Of a stretch of 43,312 nt of DNA, positions 33,961 through 42,880 are shown piece by piece. How positions within the stretch are numbered: the first letter of the stretch is position 1; each line of letters starts with the position of its first letter. The stretch is from Giesbergeria sp. GTDB taxonomy: Bacteria > Pseudomonadota > Gammaproteobacteria > Burkholderiales > Burkholderiaceae_C. The stretch is taken from positions 1 through 43,312 of the forward strand of contig JAKLLE010000028.1 of assembly GCA_023150295.1 (NCBI GenBank), given 5' to 3'. The translations under genes and the position numbers were made by a program. Under the pieces are notes generated by a model. That model worked only from the letters and a program-made list of their open reading frames with translations, was not told the DNA's origin and did no database searches.

Positions 33961-34940
33961 GGTGGCCCACCCTCCGTGTCTTCGCCCAACAGTTGCCTCG
34001 TGGCCGCTGCCTCCTGGCGCAGCCAGGCGGTGAAGGCCTGCGCCTCGGGGCGCTGCAGGCTGCGCGGGCCCAGCAGCAGCCAGTAGGCCAGCGGCGAATC
34101 CAGCCGCGTGCCGGGCAATACCTCCACCAGGTCACCACTGGCCAGTGCATCGGCCACCAGTGGCAGGCGCGCCAGGGCCAGGCCCTGGCCGCTGAGCGCG
34201 GCCTGCACGATCTGGTGCGCGTAGTTGAAGTACAGCCAGCGCTGGGGTTGCAGCAGCGGGCAGCCTTGCGCGTCGAACCAGCGCCGCAACGACAGCCATT
34301 GCAGGTGCGTGCTGCGGTGCGCGTCTCCGGCCTCGATCAGGGTGAAGCGCTCCAGGTCGCTGCTCTGGCACACGGGCGGAGCGCTTTTGAGCAGCCAGGG
34401 GCTGGCCACCACGGCCAGTTGTTCGCCAAACAGCCGCTCGCCGCCGTGCACGCGTGCGCCGGGCACGCTGTAGCGCAGCGCCAGATCCAGGTCGGCGGTG
34501 TCCAGGTCGGTGTGGCTGTCGCTGGCGTCGATGCGGATGTCGATGTCTGGGTGCGCCTGCTGGAACGCCTCCATGCGCGGAATGAGCCACATCGACGCAA
34601 AGCTCGACCAGGTGGTGATCGCCACGCTCTTGCGCCCCGCCGTCTGGCGCACCAGGCGCACGGCGGCGTCCATGCGTTCGATGGCGGGCCCCACGGTGCG
34701 CAGCAACTGCGCGCCCGCGCCGGTCAGCTCCACCGCGCGCGTGTGGCGCAGGAACAGGGCAATGCCCACCTCGTCTTCCAGGGCCTGGATCTGGCGGCTC
34801 ACGGCCGACTGGGTGAGCGCCAGCTCCTCGGCTGCGGCGCGAAAGTTCAGGTGCCGCGCCACGCTGACAAAGGCGCGCCAGTGGCCCACGCCCACGGCGC
34901 GGGTGCGCAGTGCAGGGCTGGTCGATGGATGGGTGCTCAT
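33948..34940 (-). CDS. LysR-family transcriptional regulator (GcvA-like)
   Basis: A 330-residue protein. The N-terminal winged helix is WRAFVSVARHLNFRAAAEEL then LTQSAVSRQIQALEDEVG, with the LysR pattern intact. The effector domain follows (VAITTWSSFASMWLIPRMEA then FQQAHPDIDIRIDASDS), close to the GcvA/AmpR group (WLIPR-L-x-F-x-x-x-HP). The C-terminal PPQLL comes from the adjacent repeat. It is divergent from the DUF2917 gene, its probable target, with an ATTGAT-N11-ATCAAT palindrome in between. Confidence 0.92.
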   Translation of the reverse strand: MSTHPSTSPALRTRAVGVGHWRAFVSVARHLNFRAAAEELALTQSAVSRQIQALEDEVGIALFLRHTRAVELTGAGAQLLRTVGPAIERMDAAVRLVRQTAGRKSVAITTWSSFASMWLIPRMEAFQQAHPDIDIRIDASDSHTDLDTADLDLALRYSVPGARVHGGERLFGEQLAVVASPWLLKSAPPVCQSSDLERFTLIEAGDAHRSTHLQWLSLRRWFDAQGCPLLQPQRWLYFNYAHQIVQAALSGQGLALARLPLVADALASGDLVEVLPGTRLDSPLAYWLLLGPRSLQRPEAQAFTAWLRQEAAATRQLLGEDTEGGPPQLL

Positions 34941-34946
34941 GCTTTG

Positions 34947-34969
34947 ATTGATGCGTTAGTGGAATCAAT
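34947..34969. promoter_or_regulatory. Candidate LysR operator
   Basis: ATTGAT (34947-34952) and ATCAAT (34964-34969) form an interrupted palindrome with 11 bases between, immediately upstream of the LysR start and before the divergent DUF2917 gene. Size and location fit a LysR recognition site. This is inferred from symmetry only. Confidence 0.4.
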
Positions 34970-35046
34970 AGCCTAGCGCCATTTCATTGGACGGCCAAGC
35001 CCCGGCGAAGGATCATGGCGTTTCATTGATGCCCAAAGGAGCTGCC

Positions 35047-35550
35047 ATGCACGACGTGATCTTCCCCCCATCGGCCCCTGGCCTGGCACGGCCCGCAGGA
35101 AGCTGGGGCCTGCTGCCCGGCCGGGCGCTGTCCTTGCATCCGCGCAGCCGTGGCCGATTGGCCCTCGTCCAGGGGCGGGCCTGGCTGACGGTGTCTGCGG
35201 CCGGGCAGGCCTCCACCGACATGGTGCTGCACGCAGGGGAGGGCGTGGAACTGCCCGCGCACAGCCACGCCGTGCTCGAAGCCTGGCCGCAGCCTGTTGG
35301 CGCCCCCGCGCTGGCCTGGCAGTGGGCTGCGCTGCCCGCAGTGGCAGTGGCGTCGCTCGATTGGCGGCAGGCCGTGGCCGTCCCGGCGCGTGACCTGAGC
35401 CTGGCCGGCCGGGCCTTGTTGGAAGCCGCAGGGCGGTTGGGCAGGGGCCTGCTGCGGCTGGCGGCATCGGTGTTGGTACGCCCCTGGGTGGCTTCGCACG
35501 CGGGCCGGGGCGTGGTGTGGCGCATTCGCTGGGGGCTGCGCAGCGGATAA
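35047..35550 (+). CDS. DUF2917 family protein
   Basis: A 167-residue protein. LLPGRALSLHPRSRGRLALV, then QGRAWLTV, VLHAGEGVELPAHSHAVLEA and the following W-rich segment match the DUF2917 cupin-like pattern seen beside LysR regulators in betaproteobacteria. No signal peptide is visible, and the function is unknown. The ATG has AAAGGAG seven bases upstream; an upstream in-frame ATG at 35029 is less well placed. Confidence 0.75.
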   Translation: MHDVIFPPSAPGLARPAGSWGLLPGRALSLHPRSRGRLALVQGRAWLTVSAAGQASTDMVLHAGEGVELPAHSHAVLEAWPQPVGAPALAWQWAALPAVAVASLDWRQAVAVPARDLSLAGRALLEAAGRLGRGLLRLAASVLVRPWVASHAGRGVVWRIRWGLRSG

Positions 35551-35606
35551 TCCGGGCCACCGCGGCCGCGCGCCGGTGTGCGCCGCAACCAGCATCCACA
35601 CCATCC

Positions 35607-37046
35607 ATGACACCCATCGACATCCTCATCATGGCGGCCGGCAAAGGCACGCGCATGAAAAGCCGCACGCCCAAGGTCTTGCAGCGCCTCGCAGGCCGCC
35701 CGCTGCTGCACCATGTGCTCGACCAAGCCGCGCACCTGCAGGCGCGCAGCGCCATCGTCATCACCGGCCACGGCGCTACAGAAGTAGAAGCGGCTACCGC
35801 AGGACTGGCGGGCGTTGCAGGCCAGTTTGACCTGAAATTTGTGCGCCAGGAGCCGCAGCTGGGCACCGGCCACGCCGTGCAGCAGGCCGTGCCTTGCCTG
35901 GCGGACGACGGCACGGTGGTGGTGCTCTCGGGCGACGTGCCGCTGACGCAGGCGGCCACGCTGCGCGCGCTGGTGGCTACCTCGCAGGCCGTGCCCGGTG
36001 GGCAGCTGGCGCTGCTGACCGTGCGCCTGCCCGACCCCACGGGCTATGGCCGCATCCTGCGCGATGGGGCGGGGCGGGTGGCGGGCATCGTCGAGCACAA
36101 GGACGCCAGCGGCGCCCAGCGCGCCATCAATGAAATCTACAGCGGCATCATGGCCGTGCCTGCGCGCCTGCTCAAACCCTGGCTCGCGCGCCTGACCAAC
36201 CACAACGCCCAGGGCGAGTACTACCTGACCGACATCGTCGCCATGGCCGTGGCCGATGGCGGGAGCGTGGCGGCCCACCGCATCGACGACGCCCTGCAGG
36301 TGGCGGGTGTGAACAGCCCCCTGCAACTGGCCGAGCTGGAACGCGCCCACCAACTGCGCCAGGCGCGCGCCCTCATGGAGCAGGGCGTGCGCCTGATGGA
36401 CCCCGCCCGCTTTGACCTGCGCGACGACGCACGCACCGGCGTGCGTGGCGAACTGTTGTGTGGGCAGGACGTGGAGCTTGACGTGGGCTGCATCTTCACA
36501 GGCCGCGTGGAGCTGGGCGAAGGTGTGCAGGTGGGCGCGCACTGCTGCATTGCCAATGCGCGCATTGCGGCGGGCGCCGTCATCCACCCCTACACCCATA
36601 TCGACGGCGAAAAGCTCGGCGCCAGTGTGGGCGTGGGCGCGCTCGTCGGCCCGTTTGCACGCCTGCGTCCTGGCGCCGTGCTGGGGCGCGAGGTACACAT
36701 CGGCAACTTCGTGGAGGTGAAGAACTCCCAGCTTGCCGACGGCGCCAAGGCCAACCACCTGGCCTACCTGGGCGATGCCAGCGTGGGCGAGCGCGTGAAC
36801 TACGGCGCAGGCAGCATCACCGCCAACTACGACGGCGCCAACAAGCACCGCACCGTGATCGAGGCCGACGTGCACGTGGGCAGCAACTGCGTGCTGGTGG
36901 CACCCGTCACCCTGGGAGCCGGGGCCACGGTGGGCGGCGGCTCCACCATCACCAAGGACGTGCCCGCAGGCGCACTGGCTGTGGCGCGCGGCAAGCAAGT
37001 GGCCATTGCGAACTGGCAGCGCCCCACCAAGCAGCCCAAGCCATGA
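35607..37046 (+). CDS. glmU: Bifunctional GlmU (N-acetylglucosamine-1-P uridyltransferase / acetyltransferase)
   Basis: A 479-residue enzyme making UDP-GlcNAc for peptidoglycan and LPS. The N-terminal uridyltransferase has MAAGKGTRMKS, GTGHAVQQA and LSGDVPL; the left-handed beta-helix acetyltransferase has VGALVGPFARLRPGAVL, NFVEVKNSQL, NYGAGSITANYDG and the GGGSTIT C-terminal motif. The length is slightly above the E. coli enzyme (456). The ATG is fixed by MTPIDILIMAAGKG. Its stop overlaps the following histidine kinase (ATGA). glmS, the first enzyme of the same pathway, is 1.5 kb away. Confidence 0.97.
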   Translation: MTPIDILIMAAGKGTRMKSRTPKVLQRLAGRPLLHHVLDQAAHLQARSAIVITGHGATEVEAATAGLAGVAGQFDLKFVRQEPQLGTGHAVQQAVPCLADDGTVVVLSGDVPLTQAATLRALVATSQAVPGGQLALLTVRLPDPTGYGRILRDGAGRVAGIVEHKDASGAQRAINEIYSGIMAVPARLLKPWLARLTNHNAQGEYYLTDIVAMAVADGGSVAAHRIDDALQVAGVNSPLQLAELERAHQLRQARALMEQGVRLMDPARFDLRDDARTGVRGELLCGQDVELDVGCIFTGRVELGEGVQVGAHCCIANARIAAGAVIHPYTHIDGEKLGASVGVGALVGPFARLRPGAVLGREVHIGNFVEVKNSQLADGAKANHLAYLGDASVGERVNYGAGSITANYDGANKHRTVIEADVHVGSNCVLVAPVTLGAGATVGGGSTITKDVPAGALAVARGKQVAIANWQRPTKQPKP

Positions 37047-37876
37047 GCGCAGTGCCGTCGGCCCCGTCGGAGTCTTCCGGGTGCCCCGAGCTGGGGTCGA
37101 ACCGGTACGACGCACTCGACGCCCCCGCACTGCGCACCTTGCTGGCGCAGCGCGATCAGCAACTGGCGGAGCAAGGCGCCGCGCTGCAGGCCTGGACGCA
37201 CGCCGTCTCGCACGACCTGCGCGCGCCGCTGCGCCATATCACCTCCTTCGGCCCGCTGGTGTGCGAGCTGCTGCAGGAGGCGCCCGGCCTGGACGCCGCC
37301 ACCCGCCAGGAGGCGCTGGACTTCCTGTCCACCATGGACCAATCCGCCCGGCGCATGGGCCGCATGTTTGACGGCCTGCTGCAACTGGCACGCATTGCGC
37401 GCGCACCCTTCACGCCGCAGGCCGTGGACTTGGGCGCCCTGGTGCACGAAGTGCGCGAGGCCCTGGAGCCGCGCTGCGAGGGCCGTGTCCTGCAGTGGCA
37501 GGTAGACGGCCCCTGGCCCGCAGTGCAGGGCGACCCCGCCCTGCTGCGCCAACTGCTGACCGAGCTGCTGGGCAACGCCCTCAAGTTCACCCGCGGGCGT
37601 GAACCCGCGCAGATCACCGTGGACGGCGCACATGGCGCCGACGGACGCTTCACCCTGCGCGTGCAGGACAACGGCGTGGGCTTCGACCCCGCGCGCGCGC
37701 AGGCGCTGTTCGGCATCTTCCAGCGCCTGCACCGCGAGAGCGAGTTCGACGGCGTGGGCTGCGGCCTGGCGGCTGTGCGTGCCATCGCCCAGCGCCACGG
37801 CGGCAGCGTGAGCGCGCAGGCGGCGCCCGGTGCGGGCTGCACGGTCAGTGTGTGCTGGTCTGCTGGAATGCTATAA
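37043..37876 (+). CDS. Sensorless soluble histidine kinase
   Basis: A 277-residue protein: a short coiled N-terminus, HisKA with AVSHDLRAPLRHI (H57), and a HATPase domain with N-box LTELLGNALKFTRG, G1 DNGVGFD (D209) and a G2-like GVGCGLAAV. It resembles the kinase part of bacteriophytochrome-like proteins (SHDLRAPLRHI, FGIFQRLHRESEFDGVGCGL). No membrane, PAS or GAF domain precedes it, and no response-regulator gene is adjacent. Its start lies in the glmU stop, so it is translated with glmU. The final residues (SAGML) are encoded by a dispersed repeat. Confidence 0.88.
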   Translation: MSAVPSAPSESSGCPELGSNRYDALDAPALRTLLAQRDQQLAEQGAALQAWTHAVSHDLRAPLRHITSFGPLVCELLQEAPGLDAATRQEALDFLSTMDQSARRMGRMFDGLLQLARIARAPFTPQAVDLGALVHEVREALEPRCEGRVLQWQVDGPWPAVQGDPALLRQLLTELLGNALKFTRGREPAQITVDGAHGADGRFTLRVQDNGVGFDPARAQALFGIFQRLHRESEFDGVGCGLAAVRAIAQRHGGSVSAQAAPGAGCTVSVCWSAGML

Positions 37877-37957
37877 ATATAATAGCTATTGGCGCTTATT
37901 TTACGGGCGTTACAGCCACTTTTGTCAAAAATTTTGCTCGTTTGATAGCAAAAAAGG
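37866..37957. repeat. Dispersed palindromic repeat between the kinase and Lrp genes
   Basis: atgctataaatataatagct, then attggcgcttattttacggg, cgttacagcc and an AT-rich tail. It has the family core (GCTAT...ATAGC, then GCGC and GGGCG). It lies between two convergent genes and supplies the last codons and the stop of both: SAGML of the kinase and FLTKVAVTPVK of the Lrp protein. Confidence 0.7.
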
Positions 37958-38387
37958 CCTTCACGTTGCGCACATTGGCATCGCCCGTGAACAGGCGCTG
38001 CGCCAGCGCCAGGTAGGCGGGCATGTCGTGCGTGTGCACCACCAGCACAAAGTCTGGCCCCGGCGACACGCGCCAGCACTGCTGCACGCTGGGCTCCAGC
38101 ACGGCGCGGGCCTCGAACGCGTCCAGCCACTCGGCGCCCTGGCGGTCCAGCGATACCTCGACGATGCTCGCCAGACCATGGCCTTGCACAGCGGCCAGCC
38201 GGTCGGGCTGGACGATGGCCACCTGGCGCTCGATCAGCCCGCACTCGTGCAGGCGCCGCACGCGCCGCAGGCAGGTGGGGGGCGACACATGCACCTGCTC
38301 GGCCAGCCACTGGTTGCTGCGTGCGGCGTCGTCCTGCAGCAGATCGAGCAGCTTCAGGTCCACCGCATCCAGGGTGATTTGTTCCAT
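37896..38387 (-). CDS. Lrp/AsnC-family regulator
   Basis: About 163 residues. ITLDAVDLKLLDLLQDDAAR, then VSPPTCLRRVRRLHECGLI, is the winged helix, and a RAM domain follows. VSPPTCLRRVRRL is typical of Lrp/BkdR-like members. ATG 38387 is taken; an in-frame ATG at 38417 would add ten residues, and neither has a clear SD. It is divergent from glmS across an AT-rich interval with near-palindromic sites, so self-control and possible control of glmS are plausible. The C-terminal 15 or so residues lie in a repeat. Confidence 0.87.
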   Translation of the reverse strand: MEQITLDAVDLKLLDLLQDDAARSNQWLAEQVHVSPPTCLRRVRRLHECGLIERQVAIVQPDRLAAVQGHGLASIVEVSLDRQGAEWLDAFEARAVLEPSVQQCWRVSPGPDFVLVVHTHDMPAYLALAQRLFTGDANVRNVKAFFAIKRAKFLTKVAVTPVK

Positions 38388-38430
38388 ACTGGCGGTTGAT
38401 TTGATTTGAAATTCCATTCAAATGGCTATG

Positions 38431-38445
38431 TGAAATGTAATTTCA
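38431..38445. promoter_or_regulatory. Candidate Lrp operator: TGAAATgtaATTTCA
   Basis: A perfect 15-bp palindrome (TGAAAT, 3-bp spacer, ATTTCA) midway between the divergent Lrp and glmS genes. A second, looser TTGAA...TTCAA lies at 38406-38421 and a third AAATT cluster at about 38466. A row of AT-rich dyads fits Lrp-type binding. Inferred. Confidence 0.5.
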
Positions 38446-38528
38446 AATTGCGTCAAAAATCAATCTGAAATTCTGCATCTCCTTGCCTACCATCACGCCA
38501 TTGTTGGCAAACAGGCAGGAGAACACCC

Positions 38529-40451
38529 ATGTGCGGCATCGTTGGCGCGGTATCCCGGCGCAATATCGTCCCCATCCTTGTGCAGGGCCTGCAGCGGCTG
38601 GAATACCGGGGCTATGACTCCTGTGGCCTGGCCGTGCATGCCGCCAGCCTGGGCGCTGCCCCCGCGGCAGGCCTGCAGCGGGCACGCAGCACGGCCCGCG
38701 TGGCCGAACTGCTGGCGCAGGTGCAGACCGAGCACATCGAAGGCGCCACCGGCATTGCCCACACCCGCTGGGCCACGCACGGCGCCCCGGCGGTGCACAA
38801 CGCCCACCCGCATTTCAGCTTTGGCCCTGGCGCCGAGGGCGTGGCCGACGGTGCGCAGCGCCCCGGCCGCGTGGCGCTGGTGCACAACGGCATCATCGAG
38901 AACCACGAGGAACTGCGCGCCGCCCTGCAGGCACGCGGCTATGTCTTTGCCAGCCAGACAGACACCGAAGTCATCGCCCACCTGGTGGACAGCCACTACG
39001 ACGGCGACCTGTTCCAGGCCGTGCGGGCCGCAGTGCGCGAACTGCGCGGCGCCTACGCCATTGCCGTGCTGCACAAGGACGAGCCGCACCGCGTGGTAGG
39101 CGCGCGCGCGGGCTCGCCGCTCATCCTGGGCGTGGGCCAGGACGGGGCCGAACACTTCCTCGCCAGCGACGCCATGGCCCTTGCCGGTGTGACCGACCAG
39201 ATCGTGTACCTGGAAGAAGGCGACCTGGTGGACCTGCAACTGGGCCGCTACTGGATCGTGGGCGCAGACGGCCAGGCCCTGACGAGCGCGCAGCGCCCGG
39301 TGCGCACCGTGCAGGCCTTCAGCGGCGCGGCCGAACTGGGGCCCTACCGGCACTACATGCAAAAGGAAATCTTCGAGCAGCCGCGCGCCATTGCCGATAC
39401 GTTGGAAGGCGTGCAGGGTATCGTGCCCGAACTGTTCGACGGCGTGGCGCAGGACGGCAAGCCGCGCACCGCAGCGTGGCGCGTGTTCCAGGAGATCGAC
39501 CGCGTGCTCATCCTCGCCTGCGGCACCAGCTACTACAGCGGCTGCACGGCCAAGTACTGGCTGGAAGACATCGCAGGCATCCCCACCCAGGTGGAGGTCG
39601 CCAGCGAATACCGCTACCGGCAAAGCGTGCCAGACCCGCGCACCCTGGTCGTCACCATCAGCCAGAGCGGCGAGACGGCCGACACCCTGGCCGCCCTGCG
39701 CCACGCGCAGTCTTTGGGCATGCGCCACACCCTCACCATCTGCAACGTGGCCACCAGCGCCATGGTGCGCGAATGCGCTCTGGCCTACATCACCCGGGCG
39801 GGCGTGGAGATCGGCGTGGCCAGCACCAAGGCCTTCACCACCCAACTGGCAGGCCTGTTCCTGCTGACGCTGGCGCTGGCGCAGTCACGCGGCCGCTTGA
39901 CCGAGGAGCAGGAGGCGGCCCACCTCCAGGCCATGCGCCACCTGCCCGTGGCCCTGCAGGCCGTGCTGGCGCTGGAGCCGCAGATCATCGGCTGGGCCGA
40001 AGTGTTTGCGCGCATGGAAAACGCCCTGTTCCTGGGCCGTGGCCTGCACTACCCCATCGCACTGGAAGGCGCGCTCAAGCTCAAGGAAATCAGCTACATC
40101 CACGCCGAGGCCTACCCGGCGGGCGAACTCAAGCACGGCCCCCTGGCCCTGGTGACCAGCAGCATGCCCGTGGTCACCGTGGCGCCCAACGACGCGCTGC
40201 TGGAAAAGCTCAAAAGCAACCTGCAGGAAGTGCGTGCGCGCGGCGGCGTGCTCTACGTGCTGGCCGACGCTGACACCCGCATCGACAGCAGCGAGGGCCT
40301 GCACGTCATCCGCATGCCCGAGCACTATGGCGCCCTCTCGCCCATCCTGCACGTGCTGCCGCTGCAACTGCTGGCCTATCACACGGCCTGCGCACGGGGG
40401 ACGGATGTGGACAAGCCCAGAAACCTCGCCAAGAGCGTGACGGTCGAATGA
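38529..40451 (+). CDS. glmS: Glutamine-fructose-6-phosphate aminotransferase
   Basis: A 640-residue enzyme making glucosamine-6-phosphate. The N-terminal Cys of [17 protein letters not shown] is the glutaminase nucleophile. The glutaminase region includes [23 protein letters not shown] and [11 protein letters not shown]. Two SIS domains follow ([34 protein letters not shown]), and [11 protein letters not shown] is the usual end. GCAGGAGA precedes the ATG. The 3' terminal codons and stop lie in a hairpin that is duplicated just downstream. Confidence 0.98.
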   Translation: MCGIVGAVSRRNIVPILVQGLQRLEYRGYDSCGLAVHAASLGAAPAAGLQRARSTARVAELLAQVQTEHIEGATGIAHTRWATHGAPAVHNAHPHFSFGPGAEGVADGAQRPGRVALVHNGIIENHEELRAALQARGYVFASQTDTEVIAHLVDSHYDGDLFQAVRAAVRELRGAYAIAVLHKDEPHRVVGARAGSPLILGVGQDGAEHFLASDAMALAGVTDQIVYLEEGDLVDLQLGRYWIVGADGQALTSAQRPVRTVQAFSGAAELGPYRHYMQKEIFEQPRAIADTLEGVQGIVPELFDGVAQDGKPRTAAWRVFQEIDRVLILACGTSYYSGCTAKYWLEDIAGIPTQVEVASEYRYRQSVPDPRTLVVTISQSGETADTLAALRHAQSLGMRHTLTICNVATSAMVRECALAYITRAGVEIGVASTKAFTTQLAGLFLLTLALAQSRGRLTEEQEAAHLQAMRHLPVALQAVLALEPQIIGWAEVFARMENALFLGRGLHYPIALEGALKLKEISYIHAEAYPAGELKHGPLALVTSSMPVVTVAPNDALLEKLKSNLQEVRARGGVLYVLADADTRIDSSEGLHVIRMPEHYGALSPILHVLPLQLLAYHTACARGTDVDKPRNLAKSVTVE

Positions 40452-40690
40452 CCGGCGCGCTCTTGGCCGACGCGTAGCGTCGGCGCCGTAGGCGCGAGGT
40501 TTCTGGGCTTGGACGCCACTCATTTCGCGCAGCGAAGTGATGTGGCGGCACAACCTGTCTTATCGCCAAGAGCGTGACGGTCGAATGACCGGCGCGCTCT
40601 TGGCCGACGCGTAGCGTCGGTGCCGTAGGCGCGAGGTTTCTGGGCTTGGACGCCACTCATTTCGCGCAGCGAAGTGATGTGGCGGCACAA
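40426..40690 (+). repeat. Tandem duplication of the glmS 3' end and hairpin array
   Basis: 128 bp at 40426-40553 are repeated at 40563-40690 with a single clear difference (ggcgcc versus ggtgcc); the period is 137 bp. Each unit contains the final glmS codons and stop, a large hairpin GCCAAGAGCG/CGCTCTTGGC with an inner CGGTC/GACCG stem, CCGACGC-GTA-GCGTCGG, GCGCC-GTA-GGCGC and TTCGC-GCA-GCGAA. The second unit is non-coding. The stretch 40691-40857 after it holds no gene I can recognise. Confidence 0.9.
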
Positions 40691-40857
40691 GTCTGTGCCT
40701 TGCCACAAGCGTCACGGTGGAGTGATGCGCTGTTTGTCATGGGTCTGAAAGCACGTCTCGGCAAACGGCATGTGTGTCGCATCTTGATGCGTTGAACGGC
40801 TTGTTGATGATCTGCCGACAAGCGGGTTGATCGTGTCAGGAGATGCAGTTCAGTCTG

Positions 40858-41328
40858 CTATGCGCTGGGCAGCGCAAGCTGGAAATGCCAAAAGTCGTCG
40901 TCCCGCACCCAGCCATGGGCCGCGTACAGGGCCTGGGCGGGGTGGTTGGTGGTGGCGGTTGAGAGCGACAGGCGCACCGCGCCGACGGACCTTCCAAAAG
41001 CGGCGGCAGCGTCCAGCAGTTGGGCTGCCGCACCGCAGCGGCGTGCGTCCGGGCTGACATACAGGTCGTTGAGGATGTAGATGGGCGCAGCGGATACCGA
41101 TGAAAAGCTGGGGTAGAGCTGGGTGAAGCCCATGACCGCACCTTCCTCGGACTGCGCCAGGAATACAACGGACTGGAGGTGTGCAAGCCGTTCGTGCAAA
41201 AAGCTGCGCGCGAGCGCTGGGTCGCTGGGCTGGCCATAAAAAACGCGGTAGGCGTCGAACAGTGGGGTGAGTGCGTCGAGATCGCCCACCACCGCTTGCC
41301 GAACGTGGATGCGAGCTGTTGGAGCCAT
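40858..41328 (-). CDS. GNAT-family N-acetyltransferase
   Basis: A 156-residue protein. The N-terminal VRQAVVGDLDALTPLFDAYR starts the GNAT fold, IYILNDLYVSPDARRCGAAA holds strand 4 and the acetyl-CoA loop (R-R-C-G-A-A, a variant of RxxGxG/A), and the end is NHPAQALYAAHGWVRDDDFW. YRVFYGQPSDPALARSFL resembles acetyltransferases of the amino-acid/diamine type. It starts 3 bp after the stop of the SPOR protein, so the two are co-transcribed. The substrate is unknown. Confidence 0.9.
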   Translation of the reverse strand: MAPTARIHVRQAVVGDLDALTPLFDAYRVFYGQPSDPALARSFLHERLAHLQSVVFLAQSEEGAVMGFTQLYPSFSSVSAAPIYILNDLYVSPDARRCGAAAQLLDAAAAFGRSVGAVRLSLSTATTNHPAQALYAAHGWVRDDDFWHFQLALPSA

Positions 41329-41331
41329 TGT

Positions 41332-42795
41332 TTACTCAGGGGAGGTGGATTGCTGGAATACCACGGCATCGAGCTGCAGGGCTTTGATGCTGCGCGCCGC
41401 CGCCTGGGCCTGCGCTGCGCTGGGGTAGGGGCCCACGCGCACGCGGATGCGTTGGCCCTTGGGCGTGTCCAGGCTTTGGCGGAAGGCGGGCAGGCCTGCG
41501 TTGAGGAGTTTCGCCTGGGCCTTGCGGGCGTTGGCCTCTTCGGCGAAAAAGCCCACGTTGATGTAGTAGCCCGGAGTTTTGCCAACCATAGGGGGTGGTG
41601 CGCTGCTGGCGCTGGGCGTTGGCGCATGGGTGGTGCTGTCCGATGCGCTGGCGGCAGGCGCGCTGACGGCTGGGTTGTTGGTGCTGTCTGCAGGCGCGGA
41701 GACGCTCTCGCTGCTGCTTTGGGCCGGGCTGGAGGTCGGCGCTGCGGCGGGGGTGGCTGGTTTGCGGGGCGTGGTGGCAGGCAGGGGCCGTGGGGCTGCA
41801 GATGCAGCGGGCGCAGGTGCAGAAGCGGCACGGCGTGTTGCCGCAGGTGCGGCAGGCACCGGGGGCTTGGCCGAGGATGCTGCTGGTGTGCGGGCCATGG
41901 CGGGTGGTGCACTGGCCTTGGGTGCGGCTGTGCTGGCCTTTGAAGCCGGTGCGCTGGCCTTTGGAGCTGGGGTGCTTGCCGCGGCGGTTTGCTGGACAGG
42001 GGCGCTGGCCGGTGGGGGGGCTGCAGGCGGTGTTGGGGCGTGCAGAGGTGTTGGCTCAGCGTCCGATGCGGTGCTGTTTGGCGTGCTGGCGGGGGCACTG
42101 GCAGGGGGTGCGGGTGGCGCGGGAATGGAATGGACTTCTGGCGCACTGGCTGTGCCGACAGCAACGTTGCCAGCTGCGGTGGGCGCGCTGGGCGGCTGCG
42201 CAGGCGCGTCAGCGGGGATGGTCTGGGGCAGGAGCCAGAAGGCCAGCCCAGCCGCGCCCAGCAATGCCACGTTCAGCGCCGCCAGGCCCGCCAGTCGGCG
42301 TGGGGTGGCGGCCTGTTGTTCGAGTTGCGCACACGCATCGGGCAGGCTGCGGGTGCTGGCGAGGGCACGGGCGATGCGCTTGCGCACCTCCGTGTGCAGA
42401 ATGGCGTCACCATACAGGCCCGGTAGCACAAAGGCCAGCAGGGCAAAGGCACCCACCAGGCCCCATTGCACGGGCTCGGGCCAGGGGAGCAGGGCGCGGA
42501 TGGCGCCAAACAGCAGCAGCCCCAGTCCTTCGGCGGCGGCCACGTAGATGAGGGCGGGGGTCCACAGGTGGCGCAGGGCCATCCAGTTCAGCGTGCACAG
42601 GCAGGCAGCCCAGTTCCAGCCGGGCTGGGTGCGGCCCAGGGCGTCAAAGCGCTCGAAACGGGGCAGGTAGCTTTCGGGCCGAACGGGGCCGAGCGCCGCG
42701 CGGTACAGCGTGTGCATGGCGCTGTCGGACGGGCCTGCGGGCTGTTGGGTGTGGAAGAAGTCCGTGAGGGCGGGCATGAGGGTTGATTCTGTCAT
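41332..42795 (-). CDS. Membrane protein with C-terminal SPOR domain
   Basis: A 487-residue protein. The N-terminal part (about 1-190) is of DUF2628 type with several membrane helices (LIYVAAAEGLGLLLFGAI, VQWGLVGAFALLAFVLPGL and LAALNVALLGAAGLAFWLL). A long Ala/Pro/Ser-rich linker (about 200-395) follows, then a SPOR domain (YYINVGFFAEEANARKAQAK to QLDAVVFQQ), which binds denuded peptidoglycan at the septum. The linker is presumably periplasmic and would span to the wall. Repeats such as APKASAPASKA are visible in it. The neighbouring GNAT gene follows at 3 bp. Confidence 0.85.
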   Translation of the reverse strand: MTESTLMPALTDFFHTQQPAGPSDSAMHTLYRAALGPVRPESYLPRFERFDALGRTQPGWNWAACLCTLNWMALRHLWTPALIYVAAAEGLGLLLFGAIRALLPWPEPVQWGLVGAFALLAFVLPGLYGDAILHTEVRKRIARALASTRSLPDACAQLEQQAATPRRLAGLAALNVALLGAAGLAFWLLPQTIPADAPAQPPSAPTAAGNVAVGTASAPEVHSIPAPPAPPASAPASTPNSTASDAEPTPLHAPTPPAAPPPASAPVQQTAAASTPAPKASAPASKASTAAPKASAPPAMARTPAASSAKPPVPAAPAATRRAASAPAPAASAAPRPLPATTPRKPATPAAAPTSSPAQSSSESVSAPADSTNNPAVSAPAASASDSTTHAPTPSASSAPPPMVGKTPGYYINVGFFAEEANARKAQAKLLNAGLPAFRQSLDTPKGQRIRVRVGPYPSAAQAQAAARSIKALQLDAVVFQQSTSPE

Positions 42796-42828
42796 GCGCA
42801 GCCCCGCGCTCCAAGCATGAAGCGCACA

Positions 42829-42862
42829 TCAAAAAGCCCGCAGGGCCGGGGCCGTGCGGGCT
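42829..42862 (-). terminator. Intrinsic terminator of the small exported-protein gene
   Basis: On the minus strand AGCCCGCA and TGCGGGCT form an 8-bp stem, followed by TTTTTGATG. It lies 19 bases past the stop of the gene at 42881-43165 and before the SPOR gene. Confidence 0.85.
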
Positions 42863-42880
42863 GCGTGGGGCAGGGGGCAA

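Noticed and set aside
40426-40690. Repeat after glmS as an attachment site
   Set aside because: No integrase, tRNA or foreign DNA lies nearby, and the two copies are directly adjacent rather than flanking an insert.
41579-42547. Plus-strand Ala/Gly-rich frame over the SPOR gene
   Set aside because: It is the complement of the Ala/Pro/Ser linker; low complexity only.
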